From assembly GCA_016718565.1 (NCBI GenBank), contig JADKCZ010000003.1, forward strand, positions 476,483 to 540,482: a DNA stretch of 64,000 bases, read 5' to 3'. The stretch comes from Anaeromyxobacter sp. (GTDB lineage: Bacteria; Myxococcota; Myxococcia; Myxococcales; Anaeromyxobacteraceae). A model generated the notes under the pieces. That model saw only the letters and a list, made by a program, of their open reading frames with translations, did no database searches and was not told the DNA's origin. Position numbers and translations under genes: made by a program. This document shows, piece by piece, positions 1 through 11,725 of the stretch (position 1 is its first letter; the number at the start of each line of letters is the position of its first letter).

Positions 1-837
1 CTGCCAGGGCGGCATGGCGAGCAGGTGCTCGCGGCGCCCCCACAGGACGCCGATGCCGGTGGGGCCGTACACCTTGTGGCCGCTCCAGACGTAGAAGTCG
101 GCGCCCATGGCGCCCACGTCGGCGCCCAGGTGCGGCATCCCCTGGGCCCCGTCCACCAGCACCGGGATGCCGCGGGCGCGCGCCAGGGCGATGACCTCGG
201 CCAGCGGGGTCACCGTGCCCAGCGCGTTGGAGACCTGGGTCACCGCCAGCAGCCGGACCCGCGGCCCCAGCAGCCCCTCCAGCGCGGCCAGGTCGAGATC
301 GCCGGCGTCGTCGATGGGGGCCGGCACCACCCGGGCCCCCTTCTCGGCGCAGAGCAGCTGCCAGGGCACGATGTTGGAGTGGTGCTCGAGCGTGGTGACC
401 ACCACCTCGTCGCCCGGGCCGACGCGCTGCCGCCCGAAGGTCTGGGCCACCAGGTTGACCGCCTCGGTGGCGCCGCGCACGAAGATCACCTCGCGCGGAT
501 CGGCCGAGAGGAACCTGGCCACCGTCCGGCGCGCCCCCTCGAAGGCCTTGGTGGCCCGCTCGGAGAGGGCGTGCACGCCGCGGTGCACGTTGGCGTTGTC
601 CCGCTCGTAGTAGCGGGCCACCGCGTCGATGACGGCGCGCGGCTTCTGGGTGGTGGCGGCGTTGTCCAGGTAGACCAGCAGCCGGCCGTGCACCTCCTGG
701 TGCAGCGCCGGGAAGTCGGCGCGCAGCCGCGCCACGTCGAGGGGCGGGGGCGCGGCGCCTGCGGCGGGCCCGGGCGGCGGGGCGGCGGCCAGGGGCGGGG
801 CCGCGGGCGGCCGGGCGCTGGTGGGGAGGCCGCTCAC
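1..837 (-). CDS. sufS: Cysteine desulfurase SufS (3' end outside window)
   Basis: PLP-dependent cysteine desulfurase that supplies sulfur to the SufBCD scaffold. The 279 visible residues start at a GTG at 837 that overlaps the sufD stop in a GTGA, so the two are translationally coupled. An Ala/Pro-rich N-terminal extension of about 30 residues precedes the usual SufS start region (LDVARLRADFPAL). Visible family motifs are YLDNAATTQKP, NVHRGVHALSERAT, LEHHSNIVPWQ, VDGAQGMPH and SGHKVYGPTG, whose Lys is the PLP Schiff-base residue. The active-site Cys loop lies past the window edge. Last visible gene of the SUF operon. Confidence 0.93.
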   Translation of the reverse strand, partial: MSGLPTSARPPAAPPLAAAPPPGPAAGAAPPPLDVARLRADFPALHQEVHGRLLVYLDNAATTQKPRAVIDAVARYYERDNANVHRGVHALSERATKAFEGARRTVARFLSADPREVIFVRGATEAVNLVAQTFGRQRVGPGDEVVVTTLEHHSNIVPWQLLCAEKGARVVPAPIDDAGDLDLAALEGLLGPRVRLLAVTQVSNALGTVTPLAEVIALARARGIPVLVDGAQGMPHLGADVGAMGADFYVWSGHKVYGPTGIGVLWGRREHLLAMPPWQ

Positions 838-2164
838 GCCGCCTCCAGGAGCCTGAGGCCGCCGGGCAGCCGGCCGGCCACCAGCTCGCGGGCGCGGGCC
901 CGCAGGGGCTCGGGGCGCACCATCTCCACCAGCTCGGCCGCGAAGGCGTAGATCAGCAGCGAGCGGGCCGCCGCCTCGTCCAGGCCGCGCGAGCGCAGGT
1001 AGAACATGGAGGTCTCGTCGAGCCGGCCCACCGTGCCGCCGTGGCCGCACTTCACGTCGTCGGCCAGGATCTCCAGCTGCGGCCGGGTGTCGACGGTGGC
1101 GTCGTCGGAGAGCAGCAGGTTGGAGTTCATCTGGCGGGCCTGGGTCTTCTGGGCCCCCGGCAGCACCCGCACCAGCCCGGTGAAGACCCCGCGGGCGTGG
1201 CCGTCGAGGATGCCCTTGAAGGTCTCGGTGGTGGTGCAGCGGGGCGCGGCGTGCTCCACCACCGACAGGTGGTCGGAGAGCTGCCGGCCGCCGCACAGCG
1301 ACAGGCCGGAGAGGTGGCACTCGGCCCCCTCGCCGGCCATGCGGGCGTGCACCTCGGCCCGGGCCACCAGCCCGCCCAGCGAGAGCGAGTGGGAGAGGAA
1401 GCGGCTGCCGGCCGCCTGCTCCACGTGCAGCGAGGCCAGGTGGTAGGCCAGCAGGCCGTCCTCCTGGAAGCGGTAGTGGTCCACCCGGGCGCCCTCCTCC
1501 AGCACGATCTCGGCCACCGGGGCGGTCAGGTAGGTCTCCTCGTCCGGGCCCAGGTAGTGCTCCACCACGGTGCACAGGGACCCCTGGCCGGCCAGCACCA
1601 GGGTGCGCGGGAAGGCCGCCACCGCGCCGCCGGGCGCGCCGCCCACGTGGATGATCCGGATGGGCGGGGCCACCGCGGCGCCGGCCGGCAGGTGCAGGAA
1701 GGCGCCGTCCTCGAAGAGCGCGGCGCTGGCGGCCACCAGGGCGGCCCCCTCGGGCCGGGCCAGGCGGCCCAGGTGCGGCTGGACGTGGCCGGGGGCCTCG
1801 CGCAGGGCCTCGCCCAGCGAGAGCAGCGTGGCGCCGGCCGGCAGCCCGGCGCGGCGGGTCAGGTCCGGCCGGTAGCGGCCGTTCACGAAGACCAGGCGCG
1901 GCCCCTCCAGCTTGCCGGCCCGGGCCAGCAGGGCCGGCAGGTCCGGCCCGGCCGCGTCGGGGCGGTGGCGGGCCAGGGTCAGCGCCGAGAGCGGCGCCAG
2001 GCTGGTGTAGCGCCAGGCCTCCAGGCGGGTGGTGGGCAGGCCGGCGGAGCGGAAGGCGGAGAGGCCGCGCAGCCGCGCCTCGACCAGCCAGGCGGGCTCG
2101 CCGGCGGTGGGGGTGAAGGCGGCGGCCAGGCTCTCGGAGGCCGGGGTGACGGTGGCGGCGACGG

Positions 2165-2168
<4 letters not shown>
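834..2168 (-). CDS. sufD: Fe-S cluster assembly protein SufD
   Basis: SufD partners SufB and SufC in the SufBC2D scaffold that builds Fe-S clusters. It is 444 residues, normal for the family. The C-terminal SufBD core is clear, with NSNLLLSDDATVDTRPQLEI and DDVKCGHGGTVGRLDE, the latter carrying the conserved Cys-Gly-His region, followed by the helical SRGLDEAAARSLLIYAF segment. It starts at a GTG sharing 4 nt with the sufC stop, and its stop overlaps the sufS start, so sufC-D-S form one coupled unit. Confidence 0.95.
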
Positions 2169-4413
<2,245 letters not shown>

Positions 4414-4414
4414 G

Positions 4415-4882
4415 TCAGGTCACTCCGGGGACGACCGGGAGGGCGGTGGCGGGGACGCCGTCGCGGGCGGCGACGGCCAGGCGGTAGGGGCCGATGGAGG
4501 AGAGCGGCAGCTTCTGCAGGGCGCCGTGCACGGCGCGCGACACCGGGTCCCAGCTCCCCTTGGCCGGGCAGAAGGGCTCGATGCCGCACGGCGCACCCAG
4601 CGGCGTGCCGCACTCGGTCAGCGCGATGGGCCCCTCCAGCGCCTCCACCACCTCGGCCACCGAGATGGTCTCGGCGCTGCGGGCCAGGGCGTAGCCGCCG
4701 TGCCGGCCGCGGTGCGAGGACACCAGGTGGGCGCGCGACAGCTCCTTGCAGAGCTTGGAGACGGTGGGGAGCGGCACCCGGGAGCGGTCCGCCAGCGCCT
4801 GCGCCGTGAGGGTGCGCTCGCTGCGGGCCAGGTGCGCCAGGAGCACGATGGCGTAGTCGGTGAGCTTGCTCATCCTGATCAT
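4415..4882 (-). CDS. Rrf2-family SUF operon regulator
   Basis: A 155-residue Rrf2/IscR-type winged-helix regulator of the subgroup that leads SUF operons. The N-terminus MIRMSKLTDYAIVLL is typical, the helix-turn-helix lies around residues 25-55, and a Cys cluster (ECGTPLGAPCGIEPFC, about residues 90-105) is positioned to bind an Fe-S cluster as in IscR. As first gene of the operon it probably senses Fe-S status and controls its own promoter; an inverted repeat that could be its operator lies at 4925-4941. Regulatory sign (repressor or activator) cannot be read from sequence. Confidence 0.9.
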   Translation of the reverse strand: MIRMSKLTDYAIVLLAHLARSERTLTAQALADRSRVPLPTVSKLCKELSRAHLVSSHRGRHGGYALARSAETISVAEVVEALEGPIALTECGTPLGAPCGIEPFCPAKGSWDPVSRAVHGALQKLPLSSIGPYRLAVAARDGVPATALPVVPGVT

Positions 4883-4924
4883 CCGGAACCTCCGCCCTCG
4901 GCCGTTGGCTGGAGAGAGCCATCG

Positions 4925-4941
4925 TGGACCGAAAAGGTCCA
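4925..4941. promoter_or_regulatory. Candidate operator of the SUF Rrf2 regulator
   Basis: Perfect inverted repeat TGGACC-GAAAA-GGTCCA centred 51 bp upstream of the Rrf2 start codon (4882). Size and position suit an autoregulatory operator. Family membership of the site is inferred; the sequence does not match the E. coli IscR type 1 or 2 consensus closely. Confidence 0.4.
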
Positions 4942-5074
4942 GATGCCGGTTGATCTAAAGACGGTCGTCTCGGATTTCACGACCTTGGAGCGGACGATCT
5001 AGCCCCGTTTGGGGCTGTTCGGCTCCACGCCGGGCAGCCCGACCGCTGCCAGGGCGCGCGGCGGGGCCACCGGC

Positions 5075-5626
5075 TCACGGCCGCCCGATCACCATGGCTC
5101 CGTCCAGCGTCTGGCGCCCGACGTCCAGGTAGAAGTGGCCGTCGGCGATGGTCAGGCCCACCTTCTGGCGCCGCTCCTCCAGCTTGGCGAGCTCGCGGAC
5201 CAGCTCGTCGGGCAGCGCGGCCAGCTCGGCCTTGGCCACCCGCTCCGGCCGGCCGGTGCGGGCCTCGGCCAGGAAGGACTCCAGCCGCCGCACCGAGTCG
5301 AAGAGCACCGCCACCCGCGCCCCGCCGCCGCGGGCGCAGTCCTTCTCGATGCGCGCCACCTCGGGCCGGCCCACCCGGCACAGCAGGGTGCGGGTGCTGC
5401 CGTCCGGGCCGAGCGCCAGCAGGTCCGGCTCGTCGGGATCGCAGATGCCGGGGCCGAAGGTGATGGTCTCCTCCCACTGCCAGCAGAACGCCAGCAGCCG
5501 GAGCCAGAGCCGCTCGGCGGTCTCCGAGGGGTGGCGCGCCGCCTTGATGGCCAGGTCGCGATCGACGCCGCGGTCGACGTGCGACAGGTGGACGTCGAAG
5601 TGGTGCAGGGTGGAGGGGAGCGCCAT
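5075..5626 (-). CDS. yaeQ: YaeQ family protein
   Basis: A 183-residue YaeQ homologue. The diagnostic stretch ARHPSETAERLWLRLLAFC lines up with the family signature, followed by ICDPDEPDLLAL, GRPEVARIEKDC and the C-terminal IADGHFYLDV. YaeQ has a PD-(D/E)XK nuclease-like fold but no established function in these bacteria. The ATG at 5626 was chosen over upstream in-frame starts because homology begins at MALPSTLHHFDVHLS. It is monocistronic and divergent from the outer-membrane protein gene at 5758. Confidence 0.85.
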   Translation of the reverse strand: MALPSTLHHFDVHLSHVDRGVDRDLAIKAARHPSETAERLWLRLLAFCWQWEETITFGPGICDPDEPDLLALGPDGSTRTLLCRVGRPEVARIEKDCARGGGARVAVLFDSVRRLESFLAEARTGRPERVAKAELAALPDELVRELAKLEERRQKVGLTIADGHFYLDVGRQTLDGAMVIGRP

Positions 5627-5757
5627 GTGGCCGTCTATCGCCCATGTGCGCCTCTTTGGCCAGCCCGTCCCACCGCGGAGGGCTATCGGCCCACGCGGGC
5701 TTCGCCGTAGCATCGGCGGCTCGAGGCGCCGGACCGCCGCCGCCCGGGGAGGTATCG

Positions 5758-6522
5758 ATGAGGACGCTCCTGCTCCTGCTGGCCCTCGCGCCGACGCTGG
5801 CGCTGTCGCAGGCGGTCCAGCCCACCGCGCCGCCCGGGGCCTTCGCCCGCTCGGTCGAGGCCCAGCCCGAGGGCGGCCTGCTGGCCCCCCCGGCCGAGGC
5901 CGCCCCGAGCGGTGACCGCGACCTCGTGGTCCCGGCGCCGCCCGGGCCGCCGCCCAGCGCCACCGAGGTCGCGGCCGCCACCTTGCCCGTCCCGCCGGCG
6001 CCGCCCGCCGCCGAGGCGCCCTACCCGCAGTGGGGCTTCGACGTGGGGGTGGGCGTGCCGCAAGGCGCGCAGGTGTCGGTGCTCTACCGCCCCCTGCCCT
6101 GGGTGCGGCTCGGCCTGGGCCCGTCGTGGGACTACGCCGGCTGGGGCGTGCACGGCGGCGCCACCCTGACGCCCCTGCGCTGGGCGGTCTCGCCGACCCT
6201 GGGCGTGGAGGCCGGGCGCTTCTTCCGGCTCGACGTGACCAGGTTCGCCTCCGGGGTCTCCGCCGAGACCAGTCCGCTCCTCGAGCGGATCCAGGTCCAG
6301 TACCTGGCGGCGCTGCTGGGGCTGGAGTTCGGGTCGCAGCGCGGCTTCGCCTTCGCCCTGCGCCTCGGCCTCACCTGGATCGAGGCCGACTCCGACGGCA
6401 CCGGGTCCTTCACCGGGACCGGCGGCACCAACGGCTCCAACAGCGCCGAGGTGACGGTCACCGACCCCACCTTCCGCGTCGCGGCCCCCACCCTCCAGCT
6501 GGCCTTCCAGTACTTCTTCTAG
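5758..6522 (+). CDS. Putative outer-membrane protein
   Basis: A 254-residue exported protein with signal peptide MRTLLLLLALAPTLALSQA. A Pro/Ala-rich segment (about residues 20-85) is followed by a region of alternating hydrophobic/polar strands (WGFDVGVGVPQGAQVSVLYRP) ending in the aromatic LQLAFQYFF, the C-terminal Phe pattern of outer-membrane beta-barrels. Ribosome site GGGGAGG lies 5 nt before the ATG. No specific family was recognised. The downstream lipoprotein gene starts 11 nt after the stop, so the pair is probably co-transcribed. Confidence 0.75.
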   Translation: MRTLLLLLALAPTLALSQAVQPTAPPGAFARSVEAQPEGGLLAPPAEAAPSGDRDLVVPAPPGPPPSATEVAAATLPVPPAPPAAEAPYPQWGFDVGVGVPQGAQVSVLYRPLPWVRLGLGPSWDYAGWGVHGGATLTPLRWAVSPTLGVEAGRFFRLDVTRFASGVSAETSPLLERIQVQYLAALLGLEFGSQRGFAFALRLGLTWIEADSDGTGSFTGTGGTNGSNSAEVTVTDPTFRVAAPTLQLAFQYFF

Positions 6523-6533
6523 GAGCGACCGCC

Positions 6534-7127
6534 ATGAGACGACTCGCGCTCGCCGCCCTGCTGCTCGCCACCGCCTGCGGGAAGCCGCTGTTCTACGCCG
6601 AGGTGGAGATCCCGCACGCCTCGGTGAAGGTGCCGCAGCAGGAGTTCCCGTCCACCCAGAACCCCAACCCCGTCGACCTGTGCCCCGACGGCGCCTCGGT
6701 CCCCGGCAACACCTGCCTGCAGAAGCTCATCGAGTACGACCTGGGCGACGACTTCCGCGACCTCACCAAGGACGCCACCAGCCTGGACCTGCGGCTCACC
6801 GAGCTGGCCATCGAGCTCTTGACCACCTCGGCGCTGGCCGACTTCTCCTCGGTGGAGCGGGTGCGGGTGACGGTGCAGGGCTTCGACCAGTCCCAGCCGC
6901 CGGTGGAGCTGGCCGCCTACACCCGGGTGCCGGGGGCGCCGCCGGCCACCCGCATCGCCGTGTCGGCCCGCGCCAACGTGGACATCGGCGCCTACCTGGA
7001 GGGCGGCATCGTCCGCGTCAACACCCTCATCGAGTACGACCGGGACATCCCGGCCTTCACGGCCGACGTGACCGGCCTGTTCTACCTGCGGGTGGTCATC
7101 GACTGGTGGGCGGCCAGCGGCCTGTAG
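6534..7127 (+). CDS. Putative lipoprotein of unknown function
   Basis: A 197-residue protein beginning MRRLALAALLLATAC, a lipoprotein-type signal with Cys at residue 15; the lipobox (ATAC) is weak but usable. The mature part holds ELAIELLTTSALADFSSVERVRVTVQG, a beta-rich layout seen in small envelope lipoproteins. No named family was recognised. It follows the putative outer-membrane protein by 11 nt, suggesting a shared envelope role. Confidence 0.7.
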   Translation: MRRLALAALLLATACGKPLFYAEVEIPHASVKVPQQEFPSTQNPNPVDLCPDGASVPGNTCLQKLIEYDLGDDFRDLTKDATSLDLRLTELAIELLTTSALADFSSVERVRVTVQGFDQSQPPVELAAYTRVPGAPPATRIAVSARANVDIGAYLEGGIVRVNTLIEYDRDIPAFTADVTGLFYLRVVIDWWAASGL

Positions 7128-7184
7128 GCGGCGGGGGGGGCGGCGCCGCGGCGGGGTCCCCGCGGGGCCGACCGGGCGGTCGTC

Positions 7185-8969
7185 TCAGCCGCCCCGCACC
7201 AGCCGCAGCAGGTCGGCGCCGTAGGCCTCGAGCTTCTTCGGGCCGATGCCCTTCACCTCGGCCAGCTGGTCCTCGCTGCGCGGCTTCCGGGCCGCCACCT
7301 CGGCCAGGGTGGCGTCGGGGAAGACCACGTAGGCCGGCACCCCGCGGGCGCGGGCCTCGGCGGCGCGCCAGGCGCGCAGCGCCTCGAAGAGCTCCAGGTC
7401 GAGCGCCGCCCCGTCGGCCCCGTCGTCGGCGCCCGGGGCGGCCAGCCCCCGCCCACCGCTGCGGCCCGGGGCCGCGCCGGGCCGCTCGCCCCGCCCGGCC
7501 CCCCGGGACGACCGCCGGCCCCGCCCGGCCGCGGGCAGCCCGGCCAGCGGGTCGGCGCCGGTGCAGGCGTCGCAGGCGTCGCCGCACGGGTCGACCTGCT
7601 CGCCGAACCAGCCCACCAGCCGCTCGTGGCGGCAGCCGCCCTCGTCGGCGAAGCGGAACATGGCGCGCGCCTGCCGCTTCTGCGCCGCCGCCACCTCCTC
7701 GTCGTCGCCGGCCATGCGATCCCAGGCCACCACGTCGCCCCAGGAGTAGAAGAGCACGCAGTCGGAGTCCTCCCCGTCGCGCCCGGCCCGCCCGATCTCC
7801 TGGTAGTAGGCCTCCAGCGAGCGCGGCAGGTCCTGGTGCAGCACGAAGCGGATGTCCGGCTTGTCGATGCCCATGCCGAAGGCCACGGTGGCCACCACCA
7901 CGTCGAGCGTCCCGAGCCGGAAGGCGTCCTGCACCCGGGCCCGCTCCTCCGGCTCGAGCCCGGCGTGGTAGGCCTCGGCCTTGACGCCGTGGTCGGCCAG
8001 GAACTCCGCCGTGCCCTCCACCGTCTTGCGCCCCAGCGCGTAGACGATGCCGCACTCGCCGCGGCGGGCCCGCACCAGGCGCAGGATGGCCTCCCGCGCG
8101 GTGGGGCCGTCGCCGCCCTTCTTGACGGCGTGCAGCTTCAGGTTGGTGCGCAGGAAGGAGCCCAGCACCATGAGCGGATCGGCCATGCCGAGCTGGGCGG
8201 CGATGTCCTTGGTCACCGCCGCGGTGGCGGTGGCGGTGAGCGCCAGCACCGGCGCCCCGAAGCGGTCCTTCAGCCCCTGCAGGTTGCGGTAGGCGGGGCG
8301 GAAGTCGTGGCCCCACTGGCTGATGCAGTGGGCCTCGTCCACCGCGATGAGGGAGAGCCCCACCCCGTCGAGCGCCCCGCCCACCGAGGCCTCCAGCCCC
8401 TCGGGCGCGGCGTAGAGCAGCTCCACCTCGCCGCGCCGCAGCCTGGCCACCCGGTCGCGCCGCTCCTCGGGCGAGAGGGTGGAGTTGAGGAAGGTGGCGC
8501 GCAGGCCGGCCCGCCCCATGGCGTCCACCTGGTCCTTCATGAGGGCGATGAGCGGCGAGACCACCAGGGTGGTGCCGCCCAGCAGGCGGGCCGGCAGCTG
8601 GTAGGTGAGCGACTTGCCGGCGCCGGTGGGCATGACGCCGACGCAGTCGCGGCCGGCCAGGGCGGCCTCCACGATGGCCTCCTGCCCGGGGCGGAAGCCG
8701 GGGTGGCCGAAGACCTCGGCCAGGACCCGGCGGGCGTCGGCCAGGGTGGCGCCGGTGGGCCGCGGCGGCGCCGCGCGCGGCCGGGGCGGCGGCGCCTGCA
8801 GCGCCTGCGAGAGCTGGCGCAGCCGGTCCACCGTGTCGGGGTCGAAGAGGGCGGGCTCGGCGCGGTAGCGGTCGCGCAGCCGGGCCAGCCGACCGGCCGC
8901 CTCGGCGCGCCCCTCGCCGCCGGGCGCCGAGAGGGCCCGCGCGATGGCCAGCACCTCCGCCTCGATCAC
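7185..8969 (-). CDS. recQ: ATP-dependent DNA helicase RecQ
   Basis: 3'-5' DNA helicase for recombinational repair. It has Walker A MPTGAGKS, DEAH box (VDEAHCISQWGHDFRPAYRNL), motif VVATVAFGMGIDKPDIRFV, QEIGRAGRDG, the zinc-binding Cys set (CRHERLVGWFGEQVDPCGDACDAC) and a C-terminal HRDC domain (LFEALRAWRAAEARARGVPAYVVFPD). A low-complexity Arg/Gly linker separates zinc and HRDC regions. The start is uncertain: the GTG at 8969 has a strong GGGGAGG 5 nt upstream, while an ATG at 8996 and a GTG at 9008 lack one. A TATAGAG box just upstream may be its -10. Confidence 0.93.
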   Translation of the reverse strand: MIEAEVLAIARALSAPGGEGRAEAAGRLARLRDRYRAEPALFDPDTVDRLRQLSQALQAPPPRPRAAPPRPTGATLADARRVLAEVFGHPGFRPGQEAIVEAALAGRDCVGVMPTGAGKSLTYQLPARLLGGTTLVVSPLIALMKDQVDAMGRAGLRATFLNSTLSPEERRDRVARLRRGEVELLYAAPEGLEASVGGALDGVGLSLIAVDEAHCISQWGHDFRPAYRNLQGLKDRFGAPVLALTATATAAVTKDIAAQLGMADPLMVLGSFLRTNLKLHAVKKGGDGPTAREAILRLVRARRGECGIVYALGRKTVEGTAEFLADHGVKAEAYHAGLEPEERARVQDAFRLGTLDVVVATVAFGMGIDKPDIRFVLHQDLPRSLEAYYQEIGRAGRDGEDSDCVLFYSWGDVVAWDRMAGDDEEVAAAQKRQARAMFRFADEGGCRHERLVGWFGEQVDPCGDACDACTGADPLAGLPAAGRGRRSSRGAGRGERPGAAPGRSGGRGLAAPGADDGADGAALDLELFEALRAWRAAEARARGVPAYVVFPDATLAEVAARKPRSEDQLAEVKGIGPKKLEAYGADLLRLVRGG

Positions 8970-9021
8970 CGCCGCCTCCCCTGCGCCCCGGTCCATGACG
9001 CGGCGCACTCTATACCGGCCC

Positions 9022-9190
9022 CCCGACCCGCCGACCCCGACCCGCGACCTCGACCCGCGACCCCGACCCCGACCGCGACCCCGACCCCGACCGCGACCCC
9101 GACCGCGACCCCGACCGCGACCCCGACCCCGACCGCGACCCCGACCGCGACCGCGACCGCGCCCCCCCGACCCCGACCGAGGCCCCGAAG
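9022..9190. repeat. Hexamer array A (GACCCC/GACCGC)
   Basis: About 25 tandem hexamers GACCCC, GACCGC and GACCTC filling most of the gap between recQ and the next lipoprotein gene. Read on the minus strand these are GGGGTC/GCGGTC, the same unit as in the other arrays here. It is noncoding and lies directly upstream of recQ. No REP-like palindrome is attached to this copy. Confidence 0.9.
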
Positions 9191-9246
9191 ACGCAGCGGG
9201 CGCCGACCCGAAGGCCAGCGCCCGCCGAGACGTCCGGTCTCCAGGC

Positions 9247-10038
9247 CTACTTGGAGATCTTGGCGTCCTCGACGATGACCGGGTAGGCGTAGCCGGCGCC
9301 GAAGTCCTTGTCGGTGCGGACGGCGCCCTTGACGATCACCACGTCGCCGACCTTGGCCACGTCCTGGCTGGTGATGGTCAGGTCGTTGTCCTTGTCGGCC
9401 TTGCCCGAGCCGTCGCGCAGGTGGAGCCAGTTCTTGCCCATGATGCCGGCGTTGTACTTGACCACCTTGCCGCGGATGGTGACCGGCTTGTCCTTGAGCT
9501 GGGCCTTCTGGGCGTAGACCTCGGCCACGGTGCGGGCGTCGGCGCCGCTGGCCTTGTCGACCTTGACGTCGCCCACGTCGGCCGGGCCCTTGGCCACGTT
9601 GGCGTGCTGCGCCGCCATGCCGGCGGGGGAGGTGTCGGCGCCGCCCATGGCGGGGGCGGCCGCCGTCGGGGCCGGCGCCGCGGCGCCCTCGAGGGTCCCG
9701 AAGTAGACCACGTCGAACTTGCGGTTCAGGGTCTTCGACTCGAAGCCCTGCATGGGCATGGCGCCCACCACGGAGGCCTCGGCCCCCTTGGCCAGCTTGG
9801 TCTCGGGGACCGCCGTCCACTGCTCTTCCTTGCCGGTGGCGATCTTCAGGTAGGTGTAGGGCGGGGCGTCGAGGCGCTCCAGGACCTTGCCCTTGATGCT
9901 CACGCCCTGGGGCGCGGCGGGGGCAGCCGCCTCGGCGGCGGCCGGCGGGGGGGCGACCGGCGCGGCGGCAGGGGCCTCGGACTTCTTGCAGCCGGCCACG
10001 GCGGCGGCGACGAGCAGGACGGCAGACAGACGACGCAT
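9247..10038 (-). CDS. OB-fold lipoprotein, NrfJ-like
   Basis: A 263-residue envelope lipoprotein with signal MRRLSAVLLVAAAVAGC (lipobox VAGC) and an Ala/Pro spacer. Two similar beta-barrel modules follow: residues about 44-115 (VSIKGKVLERLDAPPYTYLKI) and 170-263 (VTIRGKVVKYNAGIMGKNWLHLRDGSG). The second matches the OB-fold of NrfJ-like proteins found near multiheme nitrite reductases. Ribosome site GGAGG lies 9 nt before the ATG. Two tandem modules are unusual. The link to respiration is inferred from the fold only. Confidence 0.7.
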   Translation of the reverse strand: MRRLSAVLLVAAAVAGCKKSEAPAAAPVAPPPAAAEAAAPAAPQGVSIKGKVLERLDAPPYTYLKIATGKEEQWTAVPETKLAKGAEASVVGAMPMQGFESKTLNRKFDVVYFGTLEGAAAPAPTAAAPAMGGADTSPAGMAAQHANVAKGPADVGDVKVDKASGADARTVAEVYAQKAQLKDKPVTIRGKVVKYNAGIMGKNWLHLRDGSGKADKDNDLTITSQDVAKVGDVVIVKGAVRTDKDFGAGYAYPVIVEDAKISK

Positions 10039-10179
10039 CGGTGAGACCTCCAGATTCGCGTGGGATCGCGAGGGGTGGGGACCCTTACGGGGGACGGGGG
10101 TGCGTAGCTTAAACCAACCACACGGGGTTTTGGATCCCGGCCCGGGCTCTTTTTTTCGCGGTACCGCCGTCTACCACCT

Positions 10180-10937
10180 TCACCCCCGCAGGCGCCAGCC
10201 CGAGCGGAGCAGCAGGTAGGTGCCGCCCAGGGCCGCCGTGGCCAGCCCCACCACCAGCGCGGCGCCGACGCTCGGCGGGGCGTCGGAGATGCCCAGCATG
10301 GCGAAGCGGACGGCGTCCACCATGTAGAAGACCGGGTTGGCCCGCGTGAAGGGGACCAGCGCCGGCGGGAGCGCCCGCGCCGAGTAGAAGACCCCGCCCA
10401 GGAAGGTGAGCGGCAGCAGGAAGAAGGTGGGGAAGAAGTTCACCTGCTCGAACGAGCTGGCCCAGATGGCCGAGGCCACCCCCATGGCCGCGAAGACCAC
10501 CGCCACCGCCACCACCATGGCCAGCGAGAGCAGCGGGTGGGCCACCTCGAAGCCGGTGAAGAGGCCGGCCACCAGGAAGGTGATGCCGCCCACCAGCAGG
10601 CCGCGCACCACCGCCGCCACCACGAAGCCGGCCAGGATCTCCCAGTAGGCCAGCGGCGAGATCAGCAGGTCCACGATGGTGCCCTGCAGCTTCATGACGA
10701 ACAGCGACGAGGCGCTGTTGAGGTAGGCGTTCTGCACCACCCCCATGACCACCAGCCCGGGCACGATGAAGCGGGCGTAGGGCACGCCGTCCACCGGCGG
10801 GAGCTGGTGCCCGATGGACCAGCCGAAGACCACGAAGTAGAGGGTGGTGGTCACCAGCGGCGAGGCCAGGGTCTGCCCGGGCACGCGCAGGAAGCGGCGC
10901 ACCTCCTTGGACAGCAAGGTCCACAGGCCGAGCGAGA

Positions 10938-10941
<4 letters not shown>
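10180..10941 (-). CDS. ABC-2 type transporter permease
   Basis: A 253-residue integral membrane protein with about six hydrophobic helices and the ABC-2 signature (GGVFYSARALPPALVPFTRANPVFYMVDAVRFAMLG). Partner of the ATPase encoded just upstream: its GTG start overlaps the ATPase stop by 4 nt. This compact ATPase-permease pair resembles YadG/YadH-type exporters; the substrate is unknown. The YadH-like start (LWTLLSKEVRRFLRVPGQTLASPL) supports the chosen start. Confidence 0.88.
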
Positions 10942-11681
<740 letters not shown>

Positions 11682-11725
11682 GGGGCGGGACTCTAGCCGA
11701 GCCCGGCCCCGGCCGCACCGGCCCC

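Noticed and set aside
10127..10158. Hairpin CCCGGCCCGGG followed by seven T as a terminator
   Set aside because: It is oriented for plus-strand transcription, but both flanking genes run on the minus strand; the stem is only 4 bp. More likely part of the promoter area of the OB-fold lipoprotein gene.
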